DNA of 64,000 nucleotides from RBC074 sp964470555 (GCA_964470555.1 CAYYDG010000031.1:25785-89784), one strand, 5' to 3'; shown: positions 43,678 to 52,204, numbered from the stretch's first letter. Numbers and translations: made by a program. The notes: a model not told the origin generated them from the sequence alone.

Positions 43678-45378
43678 ATGTCGAAAGCGGCACATACACT
43701 TTCCGCCCCCGAACGTTTACCAGACTGGGCTGAAGAATTGGCGCGCAAATACCGCGCAGGCGAAGCCAGCCATTTCTTACTTCACCACAACATTTACGAT
43801 CTGACGCGCAGCCGCAACGGCTATGTCTCGCTGCTCTCGTTTCTTCAACAGGAACTGCTGGTCAACAAACGCATAGTGCTTTACAACCGCAGCGAAGGCC
43901 TCACGTTTGACTCGGAAGAAACCAAACGCGCTTTCATCGCTCAACAGCAGGTCGCCAGCCCGCTCAAAAATGAACCTCTATTGCCCGTTGACCCGGCGCG
44001 GGCATTGCCGATGATCGAACGGTTCATTCATTTCACGGACAAAAATGTCGTCATCATCAACTTCCTGGAAGCGCTCTTTCCCAATGGCCAGATGAGCCAC
44101 ATGTCCAGCGACGACCGAAATTCGCTGGTGACAATTCAGCGATGGCTGACCAATCCCAGATTTATGATTGACGAACATGACCTGGTCATTCTGATCGCCG
44201 AATCGTTATCCGACGTGCATCCGCTTGTTCGTGAAAATTCGCGTCTGGCGACAATCAAAATTCCTTACCCGGACGAAACTCAGCGAATGGATTACGTCAA
44301 GGAATTTCTGTCTTCTTATCCGATTGAAAAAATCGAAATGACGATTGAACAGCTTGTTGACCTGACCTCGGGATTGAATCTGGTTCATCTGCGTTCGCTG
44401 CTCTGTTCGGCGCGCGAATCCGAGGACGGGCTGACCTTCGCCGATGTGCGATTGAAAAAGAAGGCCATCATCGAATCTGAATGCGCGGGCTTGATCGAAT
44501 TCGTGGCTCCGCGCCATGGATTGGACAGCGTGGGCGGCATGCGCGAAGCCAAAGAGTATCTGAAAGACATTGCCGAAACGATCAAACAGGGCAATCGCGA
44601 AGAAGCGCCGATGGGAATTTTGATCTGCGGCCCCGTCGGCACCGGCAAGACTTTTCTGTCCGAATGTTTCGCCAAAGATTGCGGTTTGAATGTCGTGGAG
44701 TTCAAAAACTTCCGCGACAAATGGGTTGGTTCGACCGAGGCCAATCTGGAAAAAATCCTGAACCTGCTGCAAACATTGGCTCCGATTGTCGTGCTGATTG
44801 ACGAAGCCGACGCCGCGCTCGGCACACGCGAAATGGACGGCGACAGCGGCGTCAACCAACGTGTCTTTTCCAAGATCGCTTCAGCCATGAGCAACACGGC
44901 CAATCGCGGCAAAATTCTGTGGATGTTGATGACTTCGCGCCCGGATCGTTTGCCGATTGATTTGAAACGGCAGGGACGATGCGAAGAACATATCGCCTTG
45001 TTTTATCCAGAAACCGCCGAAGAACGCAGGGAAATCGCCGAGGTCATGGCGCGCAAAAACAAGATCGAACACCAGATCACCAACTGGGGACCGTTGACCA
45101 ACAGCCAGCTTCACCTGTCTGGCGCAGACATCGAATCCATTCTGATCCGCGCGCGTCGCATCGCCCGCATCGCCAAGCACGAAAAAGTGACCAACGAAGA
45201 CCTGGCCTTTGTCGCTTCGGAATTCACACCGGCGCGCGACGATCTGGCGGTTGAATATCAGGAACTGGTCGCCGCCCGCGAAGCGACTTCGCGGGCGATG
45301 GTTCCGACTCGCTTCCGCACCATGACCAGCGCCGAAATCGCTCGCCGTCTGGAAATGCTGCGCCCGCTCATTCGATAG
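43678..45378 (+). CDS. AAA+ ATPase, Ycf46-like
   Basis: 566 residues. ATG 43678 follows AGAGGAAGAAC; the upstream 30 codons are not supported. The N-terminal half (~30-240) is an inactive-looking RecA-type unit: 'NVVIINFLEALFPNGQMSHM', 'LVILIAESLSDVHPLVRENS' and 'KIPYPDETQRMDYVKEFLSS'. The C-terminal half (~285-520) is a complete AAA+ module: Walker A 'GPVGTGKTFLSECFAKDCGL', Walker B 'APIVVLIDEADAALG', sensor 1 'MLMTSRPDRLP', Arg-finger region 'KRQGRCEEHIALFYPET' and lid 'LSGADIESILIRARRIAR'. This resembles Ycf46. It is probably cytoplasmic and could disassemble or remodel the PspA ring; untested. No PspF or other sigma-54 activator is present. Confidence 0.88.
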   Translation: MSKAAHTLSAPERLPDWAEELARKYRAGEASHFLLHHNIYDLTRSRNGYVSLLSFLQQELLVNKRIVLYNRSEGLTFDSEETKRAFIAQQQVASPLKNEPLLPVDPARALPMIERFIHFTDKNVVIINFLEALFPNGQMSHMSSDDRNSLVTIQRWLTNPRFMIDEHDLVILIAESLSDVHPLVRENSRLATIKIPYPDETQRMDYVKEFLSSYPIEKIEMTIEQLVDLTSGLNLVHLRSLLCSARESEDGLTFADVRLKKKAIIESECAGLIEFVAPRHGLDSVGGMREAKEYLKDIAETIKQGNREEAPMGILICGPVGTGKTFLSECFAKDCGLNVVEFKNFRDKWVGSTEANLEKILNLLQTLAPIVVLIDEADAALGTREMDGDSGVNQRVFSKIASAMSNTANRGKILWMLMTSRPDRLPIDLKRQGRCEEHIALFYPETAEERREIAEVMARKNKIEHQITNWGPLTNSQLHLSGADIESILIRARRIARIAKHEKVTNEDLAFVASEFTPARDDLAVEYQELVAAREATSRAMVPTRFRTMTSAEIARRLEMLRPLIR

Positions 45379-45546
45379 GCCTTCAATTTATCGCTGACCA
45401 GCTAGCGCTGCCGCGTCACAAAAAATCTTTTTCGTGATTACCTTGCAGGACTGCTCTTGCAAGGCGAGCGAAAAAGCAAGCGTGGCAAGCATTCGGTCGA
45501 GGTCGAGCGGCAATGCTGTGGCCTGTGGCGGAAATCTTCTTTCCAA

Positions 45547-47280
45547 CTAATTGCCTCTCAACTGCGGTGGCAACGGCTGATCCACTTTCGGGCGAGTGGG
45601 CGAATTGGTCAGCTTCCACATCGTGGCGAACACCGTTCGCGTCACCTTTTCCATCTTCTGGTAATCAATCTTTTCCCAGTGATCGCCTACGCCATGGTAA
45701 TCCTCGTGAACGCCGTCGAAGTAGAAAATGATCGGGATTCCCTTTCGCGCGTAGTTGAAATGGTCGCTGCGATAAAAGAACCGCTCTTTGTCGTTCGGAT
45801 CGTCGTATTTGTAGTTGAAGTTCAGATTGAGATAAGCCTTGTTGACCTGTTCGCTTGTCTCGGCCAGATACGAACTCATCATCTTCGAACCAATCACATA
45901 AATTTCATCCGGCCCGGTCAGATTGGCGTTGCGCGAATTTGAATCGCCAGGCTTTTTGCTGCGCCCGATCATGTCTATGTTCAATTGCGCGATGATCTGT
46001 TTGGCGGGCACAGGCGGATGATCCGTCACGTAATCCGATCCCCACAAACCTTTTTCTTCGCCAGCATGCCAGACCAGCAAGACTGAGCGTTTCGGACGCG
46101 GCCCATTGGCCAGAGCCTCTGCAATCGCCATCACGGCAACCGTTCCAGAACCATCGTCGTCGGCTCCGTTCCAGAGCCGGTCGGTTCCGCCCAAACGACC
46201 GGCGGATTGCAGAAACGCCTTGTACCTCGACCAGCCGTCAATTTTGCCGTTGTCCGATTCCGGTCGAACGCCAACGTGATCGTAATGGCAACCAATGGCC
46301 AGATATTCATCTTTCAAAACCGGATCAGAACCTTCCCAGATGGCGACGACGTTTTGCGTCGGCAAGGTTTCGACATTGCCTTTGATGTCGAGCGTAATTT
46401 TCTTGTCGGCTTTCAGAGCGAATGACGCGGCAAATTCGCGCGAATCGGATTGTTTCAACGCTTCCGCACCATCAATCGCTTCGCCCTGAAAAATGGCGTT
46501 GAGCAATTTTGCAGAAGCTACAATTTCCGGCAACGAATTATCGGTTTTGCCGGTTTCCAACATGATGCGCCCGCCGCTGAACGCCTGGCGCGCGCTGGCG
46601 TCCCAACTGGTCAATTGAATGGAACGCGGAATGTTGACGATCCCTTTCGCGCCGTGTTTGGCGGCGTAGCTGTACACGGATTCGTAATCTTCGCCGAGCT
46701 TGCCTGTCAGCTCGTTTTGCTGAACTCCTTTCGGCAGTCCGGCAGAAACAACAAGAATCTTGTCTTTCACATCAATGCCTTCATAAGCGTTGATGTTTTT
46801 CGATTTGATGACCATGCCGTGTCCGACAAACACCAACTGGCCGGAAACAGTTTTGACCGTCGGGCGCGGAATATAATCTTCGCCCGCTTTGAACGTTTGA
46901 CCTGCCAGTTCAACCTTGCTCTGATCTTTGTCCACCTGGCCGCGCCGCAAACCGAAGTGTTGAAAAAAAGTGCCGTTGTCGCCCGCCGGTTTGAAACCCC
47001 AGCGCGACAGGTTGAATGCAATGAACTTCGCGGCAATGTCCAATCCACGCGAAGGCGTGTCGCGGCCTTCCAGTTCATCCGCGGCAATGAACGTCAAAAA
47101 ATCCCTGATCTGTGCGGCGGTGATGCCTTCGACGTTGCCGAATTCAGCAGCCGCTTTTTCAACCGAAAGCGAAACTTTCGGCGGATTGTTTTTGTCTTTT
47201 TTGCTTTGCGCCTGTGTGGCAGGTTGCGAAATCGCCAGCGCAGCAACAAGCAGCAAGCTTATCAAGATAATTCGTCTCAC
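45547..47280 (-). CDS. M28 family metallopeptidase with PA domain, secreted
   Basis: 577 residues. The start is taken as GTG 47280, because the GGAGG box lies just upstream and the longer TTG frame would put that box inside the gene. Signal peptide ~1-25. A PA domain is inserted at ~140-270 ('QLVFVGHGMVIKSKNINAYE'). The M28 catalytic part is at ~310-560 with metal ligands in 'YLAIGCHYDHVGVRPESDNG', 'WNGADDDGSGTVAVMAIAEA', 'WHAGEEKGLWGSDYV', 'IDMIGRSKKPGD' and 'YRSDHFNYARKGIPIIFYFD'. Members are aminopeptidases acting outside the cytoplasm. It is not linked functionally to the neighbours. Confidence 0.93.
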   Translation of the reverse strand: MRRIILISLLLVAALAISQPATQAQSKKDKNNPPKVSLSVEKAAAEFGNVEGITAAQIRDFLTFIAADELEGRDTPSRGLDIAAKFIAFNLSRWGFKPAGDNGTFFQHFGLRRGQVDKDQSKVELAGQTFKAGEDYIPRPTVKTVSGQLVFVGHGMVIKSKNINAYEGIDVKDKILVVSAGLPKGVQQNELTGKLGEDYESVYSYAAKHGAKGIVNIPRSIQLTSWDASARQAFSGGRIMLETGKTDNSLPEIVASAKLLNAIFQGEAIDGAEALKQSDSREFAASFALKADKKITLDIKGNVETLPTQNVVAIWEGSDPVLKDEYLAIGCHYDHVGVRPESDNGKIDGWSRYKAFLQSAGRLGGTDRLWNGADDDGSGTVAVMAIAEALANGPRPKRSVLLVWHAGEEKGLWGSDYVTDHPPVPAKQIIAQLNIDMIGRSKKPGDSNSRNANLTGPDEIYVIGSKMMSSYLAETSEQVNKAYLNLNFNYKYDDPNDKERFFYRSDHFNYARKGIPIIFYFDGVHEDYHGVGDHWEKIDYQKMEKVTRTVFATMWKLTNSPTRPKVDQPLPPQLRGN

Positions 47281-47387
47281 TTTTCCTCCAGTCAAAAAGT
47301 TGCGAGCGCGGATTCCCGCCGCTCGATCAACTCGGTTCGTATTTGGGAGATTTGGTCAGTGCAATTCTGTTGGAACAATAGCTGGAA

Positions 47388-47690
47388 TCACTTTCCGCTT
47401 TTCAAAACCTGATCCAGCAATTCAGCGCATTCCGCGCTGCGAGTCGCCAGTTCCTGGTTCAACTCTTCGTATTTCGCATTGGCGGCATCCAGTTCGTCGG
47501 CGATATAAATCGCGGCCAGCACCGCCAGCTTCAACGAATCGGCGGTCAAACTTCCTCCGGCAATTTCGCGCATGCGCTGATCCACCATCGCCGCCAACCG
47601 CATGGTGCGCTCCACATCGCCGTGACCGACGCGAATCGGATACGTCTGGTTGTAGATTTTGACGTTGACCGTCTGCGAAGGAGTTTCCAT
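47388..47690 (-). CDS. zapA: Cell division protein ZapA
   Basis: 100 residues, ATG within two bases of the previous stop. The N-terminal globular head ('VNVKIYNQTYPIRVGHGDVE') and the following helix ('RMREIAGGSLTADSLKLAVL') are typical of ZapA, which bundles FtsZ at the septum. 'LKLAVLAAIYIADEL' is the usual ZapA signature. The C-terminal ~35 residues form the dimerising coiled coil. In this window it is the last gene of the thrS-infC-rpmI-rplT-pheS-pheT operon, as often seen. Confidence 0.92.
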   Translation of the reverse strand: METPSQTVNVKIYNQTYPIRVGHGDVERTMRLAAMVDQRMREIAGGSLTADSLKLAVLAAIYIADELDAANAKYEELNQELATRSAECAELLDQVLKSGK

Positions 47691-47691
47691 A

Positions 47692-47961
47692 TCACTTCTT
47701 TATCGAATCGGCTTCGAGTTCCAGCATGGTGATGGCGTCCAAAATCGCCTCGACTTTCAGCTTCATACCGTCGCGGTCTTCCAGCAAAAACGCCAACTGA
47801 GCGCGAAGCCTGGCTTTTTCTTCCTGCTCTGCGACCAAATCCAGGCGCGCACGATCAAGCTCTGCCTCAAGCTGCGCCTTTTCCTGGCGCAGGGATTTGC
47901 ACAACTCAATCGCGCGGTGAATCTTGTCTTCCAGATGGGAATACTTTTCCAGTCCTGACAC
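47692..47961 (-). CDS. Small coiled-coil protein, ZapB-like
   Basis: 89 residues from GTG 47961, which lies two bases after the pheT stop. The sequence is one continuous coiled coil: 'LEDKIHRAIELCKSLRQEKA', 'QLEAELDRARLDLVAEQEEK', 'ARLRAQLAFLLEDRDGMKLK', 'VEAILDAITMLELEADS'. It stands between pheT and zapA with only one or two bases on either side. Small coiled coils in this slot act in Z-ring assembly with ZapA (ZapB and relatives). Family is inferred from length and position only. Confidence 0.75.
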   Translation of the reverse strand: MSGLEKYSHLEDKIHRAIELCKSLRQEKAQLEAELDRARLDLVAEQEEKARLRAQLAFLLEDRDGMKLKVEAILDAITMLELEADSIKK

Positions 47962-47963
47962 GC

Positions 47964-50027
47964 TTATCTCACTTCTGCCGAAAATTCCTGAGTCAGCTTG
48001 TTGACGATGCGTTCGTGCATGGCATTGATTTCTTCGTCGGTCAGCGTGCGGTCAGCGGCGCGATACCGCAACGACAACGCAATCGAATGTTTGCCCGCCG
48101 GAAGCTCTTTGCCCGCGTACAAATCAAACAGTCGGAATCCGACCAATTCGGCAATTCCAAGTTCGTAAACCGCTTTTTCAATCGCCGCCAGCGGCACGCT
48201 GGTGTCAATCAACAGCGCCAGATCACGAACGACCGTCGGATATTTCGGCAACGGCTGATACCGGACTTCGGCACGGCGCGCGTTGAGCATTGCGCCGAAA
48301 TCCAGTTCAGCAACGAACACAGGCTGTTTGAATTTATACCCGGCGGAAACGCGCGGATGAAGTTGCCCGATTCTGCCCAACGAAATCCCATCCAGCGAAA
48401 TCACTGCCGAACGTCCGGGATGCAAATGCGAAATGGTTTCAGTCGCCGCAAAACTCAATGACGGCAAGCCCAGACTTTCGGCCACGGATTCAATAGCGGC
48501 TTTCAAATCAAAAAAATCAATTCGCGTGCTGGCCCCTTGCCAGTCAAATTCGTTGCGTGCGCCGGTGGCGACCAATGCCAGCCGTTCGATTTCTTCCGGG
48601 CGTTCAGCTTCGACGCTTAGGAAGCATTTGCCGATTTCAAACATTCGCACGTTGCGCGAACCATGATTGAAGTTGTGCTCCAACGCTTGCAGCAATCCTC
48701 CCAGCAAGGTCGTTCGCATGAATCCGGCGGTATCATCAATCGGATTTTGCAATTCCAGTCGAGCGCCTTCGGCGGCTTCGGTCAACAACGCATCGGCTTC
48801 GGCGTTGACGAAGCTGAAACTGACGGCTTCGTTGTAACCCAAACCGCTCAGCGCGCTGCGCGTAGCACGACGACCGGTTTCGCCCGGCAGATACGCCCCG
48901 GCTCTGGCGCTGCCCGGCAAAGTAGTTTTCAAATTGTCGTAACCGGAAATGCGCGCGACTTCTTCGACCAGGTCTTCTTCGATGGCGCAGTCAATTCTCC
49001 ACGTCGGAACCAGTGTTTTCAGCGCGGTTTTGTCCGGGCTGACTTCGGCTTCAAAACCCAGCGCATTCAAAATGCGTTCGGCTTCGGCGACATCGAACTT
49101 CAGGCCAGTCAGTTGCTCGTAACGTTTGCGCCGTACAGAGATTTGTTTGCGGTCGGATTTCAGCGGGTAAACGTCCACAATTCCGTTGAGAATTTGCCCG
49201 CCAGCAATTTCTGCAATCATCGCCGCCGCGCGAGCCGATGCCACCGGCACGATCTCAGGATCGGTTCCGCGCTCGAACCGATACGAAGCTTCGGTTGTCA
49301 AACCCAGAGCTTTGGACGTAGCGCGAATCTGCGCCGGAGTGAAATACGCCGCTTCGAGCAAAACATCCACAGTCGTTTCCGTAATGCCGGAATCTTCTCC
49401 GCCTTTGATGCCGCCAAGCGCCACGGCGCGTTCGGCATCGGCAATGACCAACATCTGCGAAGTCAGTTCACGCTCTTCGCTATCGAGAGTTGTCATCTTC
49501 TCGCCTTCGCGGGCGGCGCGAACTATGATCCGCTGACCTTTCAACATCGCCAGGTCAAAAGCGTGCAGCGGTTGCCCAAGTTCCAGCATGACGTAGTTGG
49601 TAATATCTGCAACGTTATTGACGCTGCGTTGCCCCATCACTTCCAGCCGTTTGACCAGCCAATCCGGCGAAGGACCGACTTTGACGCCTTTGATAATTCG
49701 CGCCGAATAGCGCGGACACAGATCAGGATTGAGAATTTCCACCGAAGTCACATCGCCGACTTTTTCATCGCCGCTGCTCAATTTTCCAGTAACGACTTCC
49801 GGCATCTGCAAAGTTTTGCCGGTGATGGCCGCGACTTCGCGCGCCACACCCAGGTGCGACAAACAATCAGGCCGGTTGGAGGTCAGGTCAATTTCGAGCA
49901 CGGAATCGTCGCCGTGCTCTTCGACGGCGTCCACCGCCAATCCCACCATCGTCAACTTCGCCGCTAACTCGCGCGGCGACAAATTGTGATCCACAAATTC
50001 CTTAAGCCAGTTATAGCTGATTTTCAT
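47964..50027 (-). CDS. pheT: Phenylalanyl-tRNA synthetase beta subunit
   Basis: 687 residues, about 110 shorter than E. coli PheT because the N-terminal tRNA-binding (EMAP-like) domain is absent, as in several phyla. The chain opens 'MKISYNWLKEFVDHNLSPRE', then carries the editing B3/B4 domain ('VNNVADITNYVMLELGQPLH', 'HAFDLAMLKGQRIIVRAARE') and the B5 domain, and ends in the anticodon-binding FDX-ACB domain ('RYQPLPKYPTVVRDLALLID'). It should pair with PheS to form the alpha2-beta2 enzyme. Abnormally, pheS lies 2.2 kb upstream across five other genes. Confidence 0.96.
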   Translation of the reverse strand: MKISYNWLKEFVDHNLSPRELAAKLTMVGLAVDAVEEHGDDSVLEIDLTSNRPDCLSHLGVAREVAAITGKTLQMPEVVTGKLSSGDEKVGDVTSVEILNPDLCPRYSARIIKGVKVGPSPDWLVKRLEVMGQRSVNNVADITNYVMLELGQPLHAFDLAMLKGQRIIVRAAREGEKMTTLDSEERELTSQMLVIADAERAVALGGIKGGEDSGITETTVDVLLEAAYFTPAQIRATSKALGLTTEASYRFERGTDPEIVPVASARAAAMIAEIAGGQILNGIVDVYPLKSDRKQISVRRKRYEQLTGLKFDVAEAERILNALGFEAEVSPDKTALKTLVPTWRIDCAIEEDLVEEVARISGYDNLKTTLPGSARAGAYLPGETGRRATRSALSGLGYNEAVSFSFVNAEADALLTEAAEGARLELQNPIDDTAGFMRTTLLGGLLQALEHNFNHGSRNVRMFEIGKCFLSVEAERPEEIERLALVATGARNEFDWQGASTRIDFFDLKAAIESVAESLGLPSLSFAATETISHLHPGRSAVISLDGISLGRIGQLHPRVSAGYKFKQPVFVAELDFGAMLNARRAEVRYQPLPKYPTVVRDLALLIDTSVPLAAIEKAVYELGIAELVGFRLFDLYAGKELPAGKHSIALSLRYRAADRTLTDEEINAMHERIVNKLTQEFSAEVR

Positions 50028-50041
50028 AAGTCAGGGTTCGC

Positions 50042-50437
50042 TCAGGCAGCTTTCTTTACTGTCTTCCTTTTCAGTTTGTCAGCCACGCGGTCGGCAATAC
50101 GATCAGCAACTGCGCTCACAAATGGTTCGCTGCTGACAATGGTTTCGATCTCCGCTGTTGCTTTGCCAGTGGGCGTTTCAGTCCCATTCTGCTTCACAGC
50201 TTTACGCAAAACCTGATTGACCAATGTTTGCCAGGCCGGTGCGCCATCACCTTGGGCAATCTGTTGAAAATGCGCCAGCACATCTTCGTCCAGGTAGAGA
50301 TGAACACCCACCTTTTTGATTCCTGGCTGAACACGCTCCAACCGATGAGGTTTGAAACGGAATTCCTCGACGATGGTTTCTTCGGTTGAATCATCAACCG
50401 GCTCTTCCCATTTTTTTTCAACTGCTTTGTTCGACAT
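50042..50437 (-). CDS. brnA: BrnA-family antitoxin
   Basis: 131 residues, ATG 50437 preceded by GGAG. Its N-terminus overlaps the 3' end of brnT by 20 bases. The core 'IKKVGVHLYLDEDVLAHFQQ' and 'GDGAPAWQTLVNQVLRKAVK' is a ribbon-helix-helix DNA-binding domain, as in BrnA. The C-terminal ~40 residues are an extra helical tail with two short repeats ('VADRIADRVADKLKRK'), longer than most BrnA proteins. BrnA would bind BrnT and repress the operon. It ends 14 bases before pheT. Confidence 0.88.
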   Translation of the reverse strand: MSNKAVEKKWEEPVDDSTEETIVEEFRFKPHRLERVQPGIKKVGVHLYLDEDVLAHFQQIAQGDGAPAWQTLVNQVLRKAVKQNGTETPTGKATAEIETIVSSEPFVSAVADRIADRVADKLKRKTVKKAA

Positions 50438-50711
50438 AAATTCGCTCCATTGTTTTATTCGCCTTCCGTGCGTGAATGATGCGAAGGCGATCCTCTCGAA
50501 GCGTGAAAACGACAAACAGTAACCGCCGTTCCGACAATCCGATTCTTATCCAACGCGGCTCTTCAGGTGTCGAATGATCAGGGTCAAAAAATTCAACATC
50601 GCACGGATCGTCAAATACTTTTTTTGCTTCTTCAAACGTGACACCGTGATCCTGAGCGTTTTTTACAGCTTTTTCTTCGTCCCAACTAAATCTGTCGTCA
50701 GTGTAGTCCAC
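50418..50711 (-). CDS. brnT: BrnT-family toxin
   Basis: 97 residues. The BrnT core is complete: 'RFSWDEEKAVKNAQDHGVTF', 'EEAKKVFDDPCDVEFFDPDH', 'RWIRIGLSERRLLFVVFTLR' and 'RIIHARKANKTMERIYVEQ'. BrnT is a RelE-like ribonuclease, and its active-site region includes the Arg/His of the 'RIIHARKA' block. It overlaps the antitoxin brnA in the typical toxin-first order of this family. Confidence 0.9.
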   Translation of the reverse strand: MDYTDDRFSWDEEKAVKNAQDHGVTFEEAKKVFDDPCDVEFFDPDHSTPEEPRWIRIGLSERRLLFVVFTLREDRLRIIHARKANKTMERIYVEQSS

Positions 50712-50734
50712 TTTCCAATCCCACCATCAACAAT

Positions 50735-51511
50735 TCAAATCTGAGCATTCGTCTTCGCTGGAATCACCAGCAACTCACAATCGAACAACGTCCGCGCCAG
50801 ATAATTCGCAAATGTCGCCGGAGTCATTTCGAATTTGCCGCGAGAGAGTTCGTCGAAGATGCGGCGGTTGGGCGAAACCAGCGAAACCATCTCGCTGGCC
50901 AGCCGGTGAAAACAGGCATCGTCGAGTTGTTCCGGTTCGCGTGCGGACAAAATTCGTTCCATCGTTTCGGCAAAATCTTCGCCGTGAATCGCCTGTTCCA
51001 GTCGGCGCGGTTTCGGACAGAAGTACACGTCCTTGGTTGTCGCGCTGAATACCACACGATGGTTTTGATTGTCCGGCACTTCGCCAATTTCGCCAGGGCT
51101 GACAAACACCGAATGCGCGACGACTCGCCCGTCGAAAAACGCTCCGTTCAAGTTCACCGCTTCGTGCATTTTCGGAGTCGCGTAATAAACCAGATATCCG
51201 CGTTTTTCCAATCCGTCCAGAAGCTGTTGCTGATTCGATTGCGTCTTGCGGTAAATCGGAAAGCGAAAGTACGGCAAGCCGACCAGCTTCGATTCGCCAG
51301 CGTTCTTGCGCTTCATGTACTCGCTGGCTTTGAACTGGAGAAAGATCGGAAATCCGCGCAAGACGGTTTCGGGTTCGTCTTCGGTCTTTGCCTTCTTGCG
51401 CTTCTTCTCGGTTCCGGGCAAAGGAACATCCGTCGGCCAAAAGCCGTAGCCCCGCACCAGTTCATGCGTCAGGACAAATCCGTAGGCGAATTCCGAGACT
51501 TTCCGTTTCAT
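50735..51511 (-). CDS. Protein of unknown function in the pheS-pheT island
   Basis: 258 residues, 13 bases after vapC and 23 before brnT. No signal peptide or membrane helix. The Lys/Arg-rich loop ~35-45 ('TEKKRKKAKTEDE') divides the N-terminus. The central region ~50-170 contains 'GFPIFLQFKASEYMKRKNAG', 'SNQQQLLDGLEKRGYLVYYA', 'TPKMHEAVNLNGAFFDGRVV' and 'VFVSPGEIGEVPDNQNHRVV'. The 'FLQFK' with a preceding hydrophobic strand has the look of a restriction-like nuclease motif, but I cannot identify the acidic residues. I recognise no family. Being in a TA island it may be a defence or toxin-related gene, or merely a passenger. Confidence 0.6.
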   Translation of the reverse strand: MKRKVSEFAYGFVLTHELVRGYGFWPTDVPLPGTEKKRKKAKTEDEPETVLRGFPIFLQFKASEYMKRKNAGESKLVGLPYFRFPIYRKTQSNQQQLLDGLEKRGYLVYYATPKMHEAVNLNGAFFDGRVVAHSVFVSPGEIGEVPDNQNHRVVFSATTKDVYFCPKPRRLEQAIHGEDFAETMERILSAREPEQLDDACFHRLASEMVSLVSPNRRIFDELSRGKFEMTPATFANYLARTLFDCELLVIPAKTNAQI

Positions 51512-51524
51512 TGGCTTCGCTCAC

Positions 51525-51953
51525 TCAAGGCCAGTTGGCCAACCAGATGACGTTTGAAAAAGTTGCGCCGACGGCATTTACCAACCTTTCATCAGCCGTC
51601 ACGAACTGACACCCAACGCGCAAACTCAACGCCAGGTAAAGCGAGTCATAAACAGTTCGTTTATACATAACAGCCAGCCGGTAAGCTTCATCGAGCAACG
51701 CGGCGTCTGAGGTCACACTAAAATTCAGTTGCTGGAACCGTGCCAAGGCGAAATCCGCATCACTTGCAGACAGTCCCTGAAAAAGATGTTTTTTCCAGAC
51801 GATATTCCCAAACTCGGCGTAAATCACTTCAGGTGCGGTGAATGCCAGTGCCCCTTGATCGTGTGCGAGCAGAATCCGATCCGCTTCTGCTGAAAAGGTT
51901 TCAGGCACGAACCATTTGATGGCGACGCTGCTATCCACGACCAAATCAATCAT
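51525..51953 (-). CDS. vapC: PIN-domain toxin, VapC type
   Basis: 142 residues from ATG 51953 ('MIDLVVDSSVAIKWFVPETF'). A second ATG at 51968 has an identical box because CCGGGAGCGTTGATG is directly repeated in tandem. PIN residues are in place: Asp in 'VVDSSVAIKWF', Glu in 'APEVIYAEFGNIVWKK', Asp in 'TVYDSLYLALSLRVGC' and Asp in 'FVTADERLVNA'. A VapC of this kind is an RNase that cuts tRNA or rRNA. It follows a VapB-like antitoxin immediately upstream. Confidence 0.9.
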   Translation of the reverse strand: MIDLVVDSSVAIKWFVPETFSAEADRILLAHDQGALAFTAPEVIYAEFGNIVWKKHLFQGLSASDADFALARFQQLNFSVTSDAALLDEAYRLAVMYKRTVYDSLYLALSLRVGCQFVTADERLVNAVGATFSNVIWLANWP

Positions 51954-51967
51954 CAACGCTCCCGGCA

Positions 51968-52204
51968 TCAACGCTCCCGGTCTTCCCGAATCAGTTCCGT
52001 GCTGTCCGGCATTTCGCCGTGTTTCGCTCTTATTCGCTCGCGCAATTCTCTGATCTCGCTGACGACTTTATGCCGCCGGAGAATTTCAGACTCGCGCTCT
52101 TCCCAGGTTTCGATCAACTGCTCAATGCTGACGCCACGCAGTTGTGCCTCTGCCTGCAACCGTCCGTAAAGAGCATTTGAAATTGTCAGTGTCTGCTGAT
52201 TCAT
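51968..52204 (-). CDS. vapB: VapB-like antitoxin
   Basis: 78 residues, ATG after GAGGGGTT. The short N-terminal 'LTISNALYGRLQAEAQLRG' and 'VSIEQLIETWEERESEIL' resemble a ribbon-helix-helix or SpoVT-type small antitoxin, followed by charged helical sequence ('VVSEIRELRERIRAKHGEMP'). It is 23 bases after pheS and its stop overlaps or nearly touches the vapC start. Assigned as the antitoxin from position and size; the exact subfamily is uncertain. Confidence 0.72.
   Translation of the reverse strand: MNQQTLTISNALYGRLQAEAQLRGVSIEQLIETWEERESEILRRHKVVSEIRELRERIRAKHGEMPDSTELIREDRER

Noticed and set aside
47281..47387. Possible 6S RNA next to zapA
   Set aside because: The gap is only about 107 bases, too short for 6S RNA, and no bulged hairpin is visible.
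48663..49967. A 434-codon open frame on the plus strand opposite pheT
   Set aside because: Antisense shadow of an essential gene, with no ribosome binding site and Phe/Arg-rich nonsense composition.
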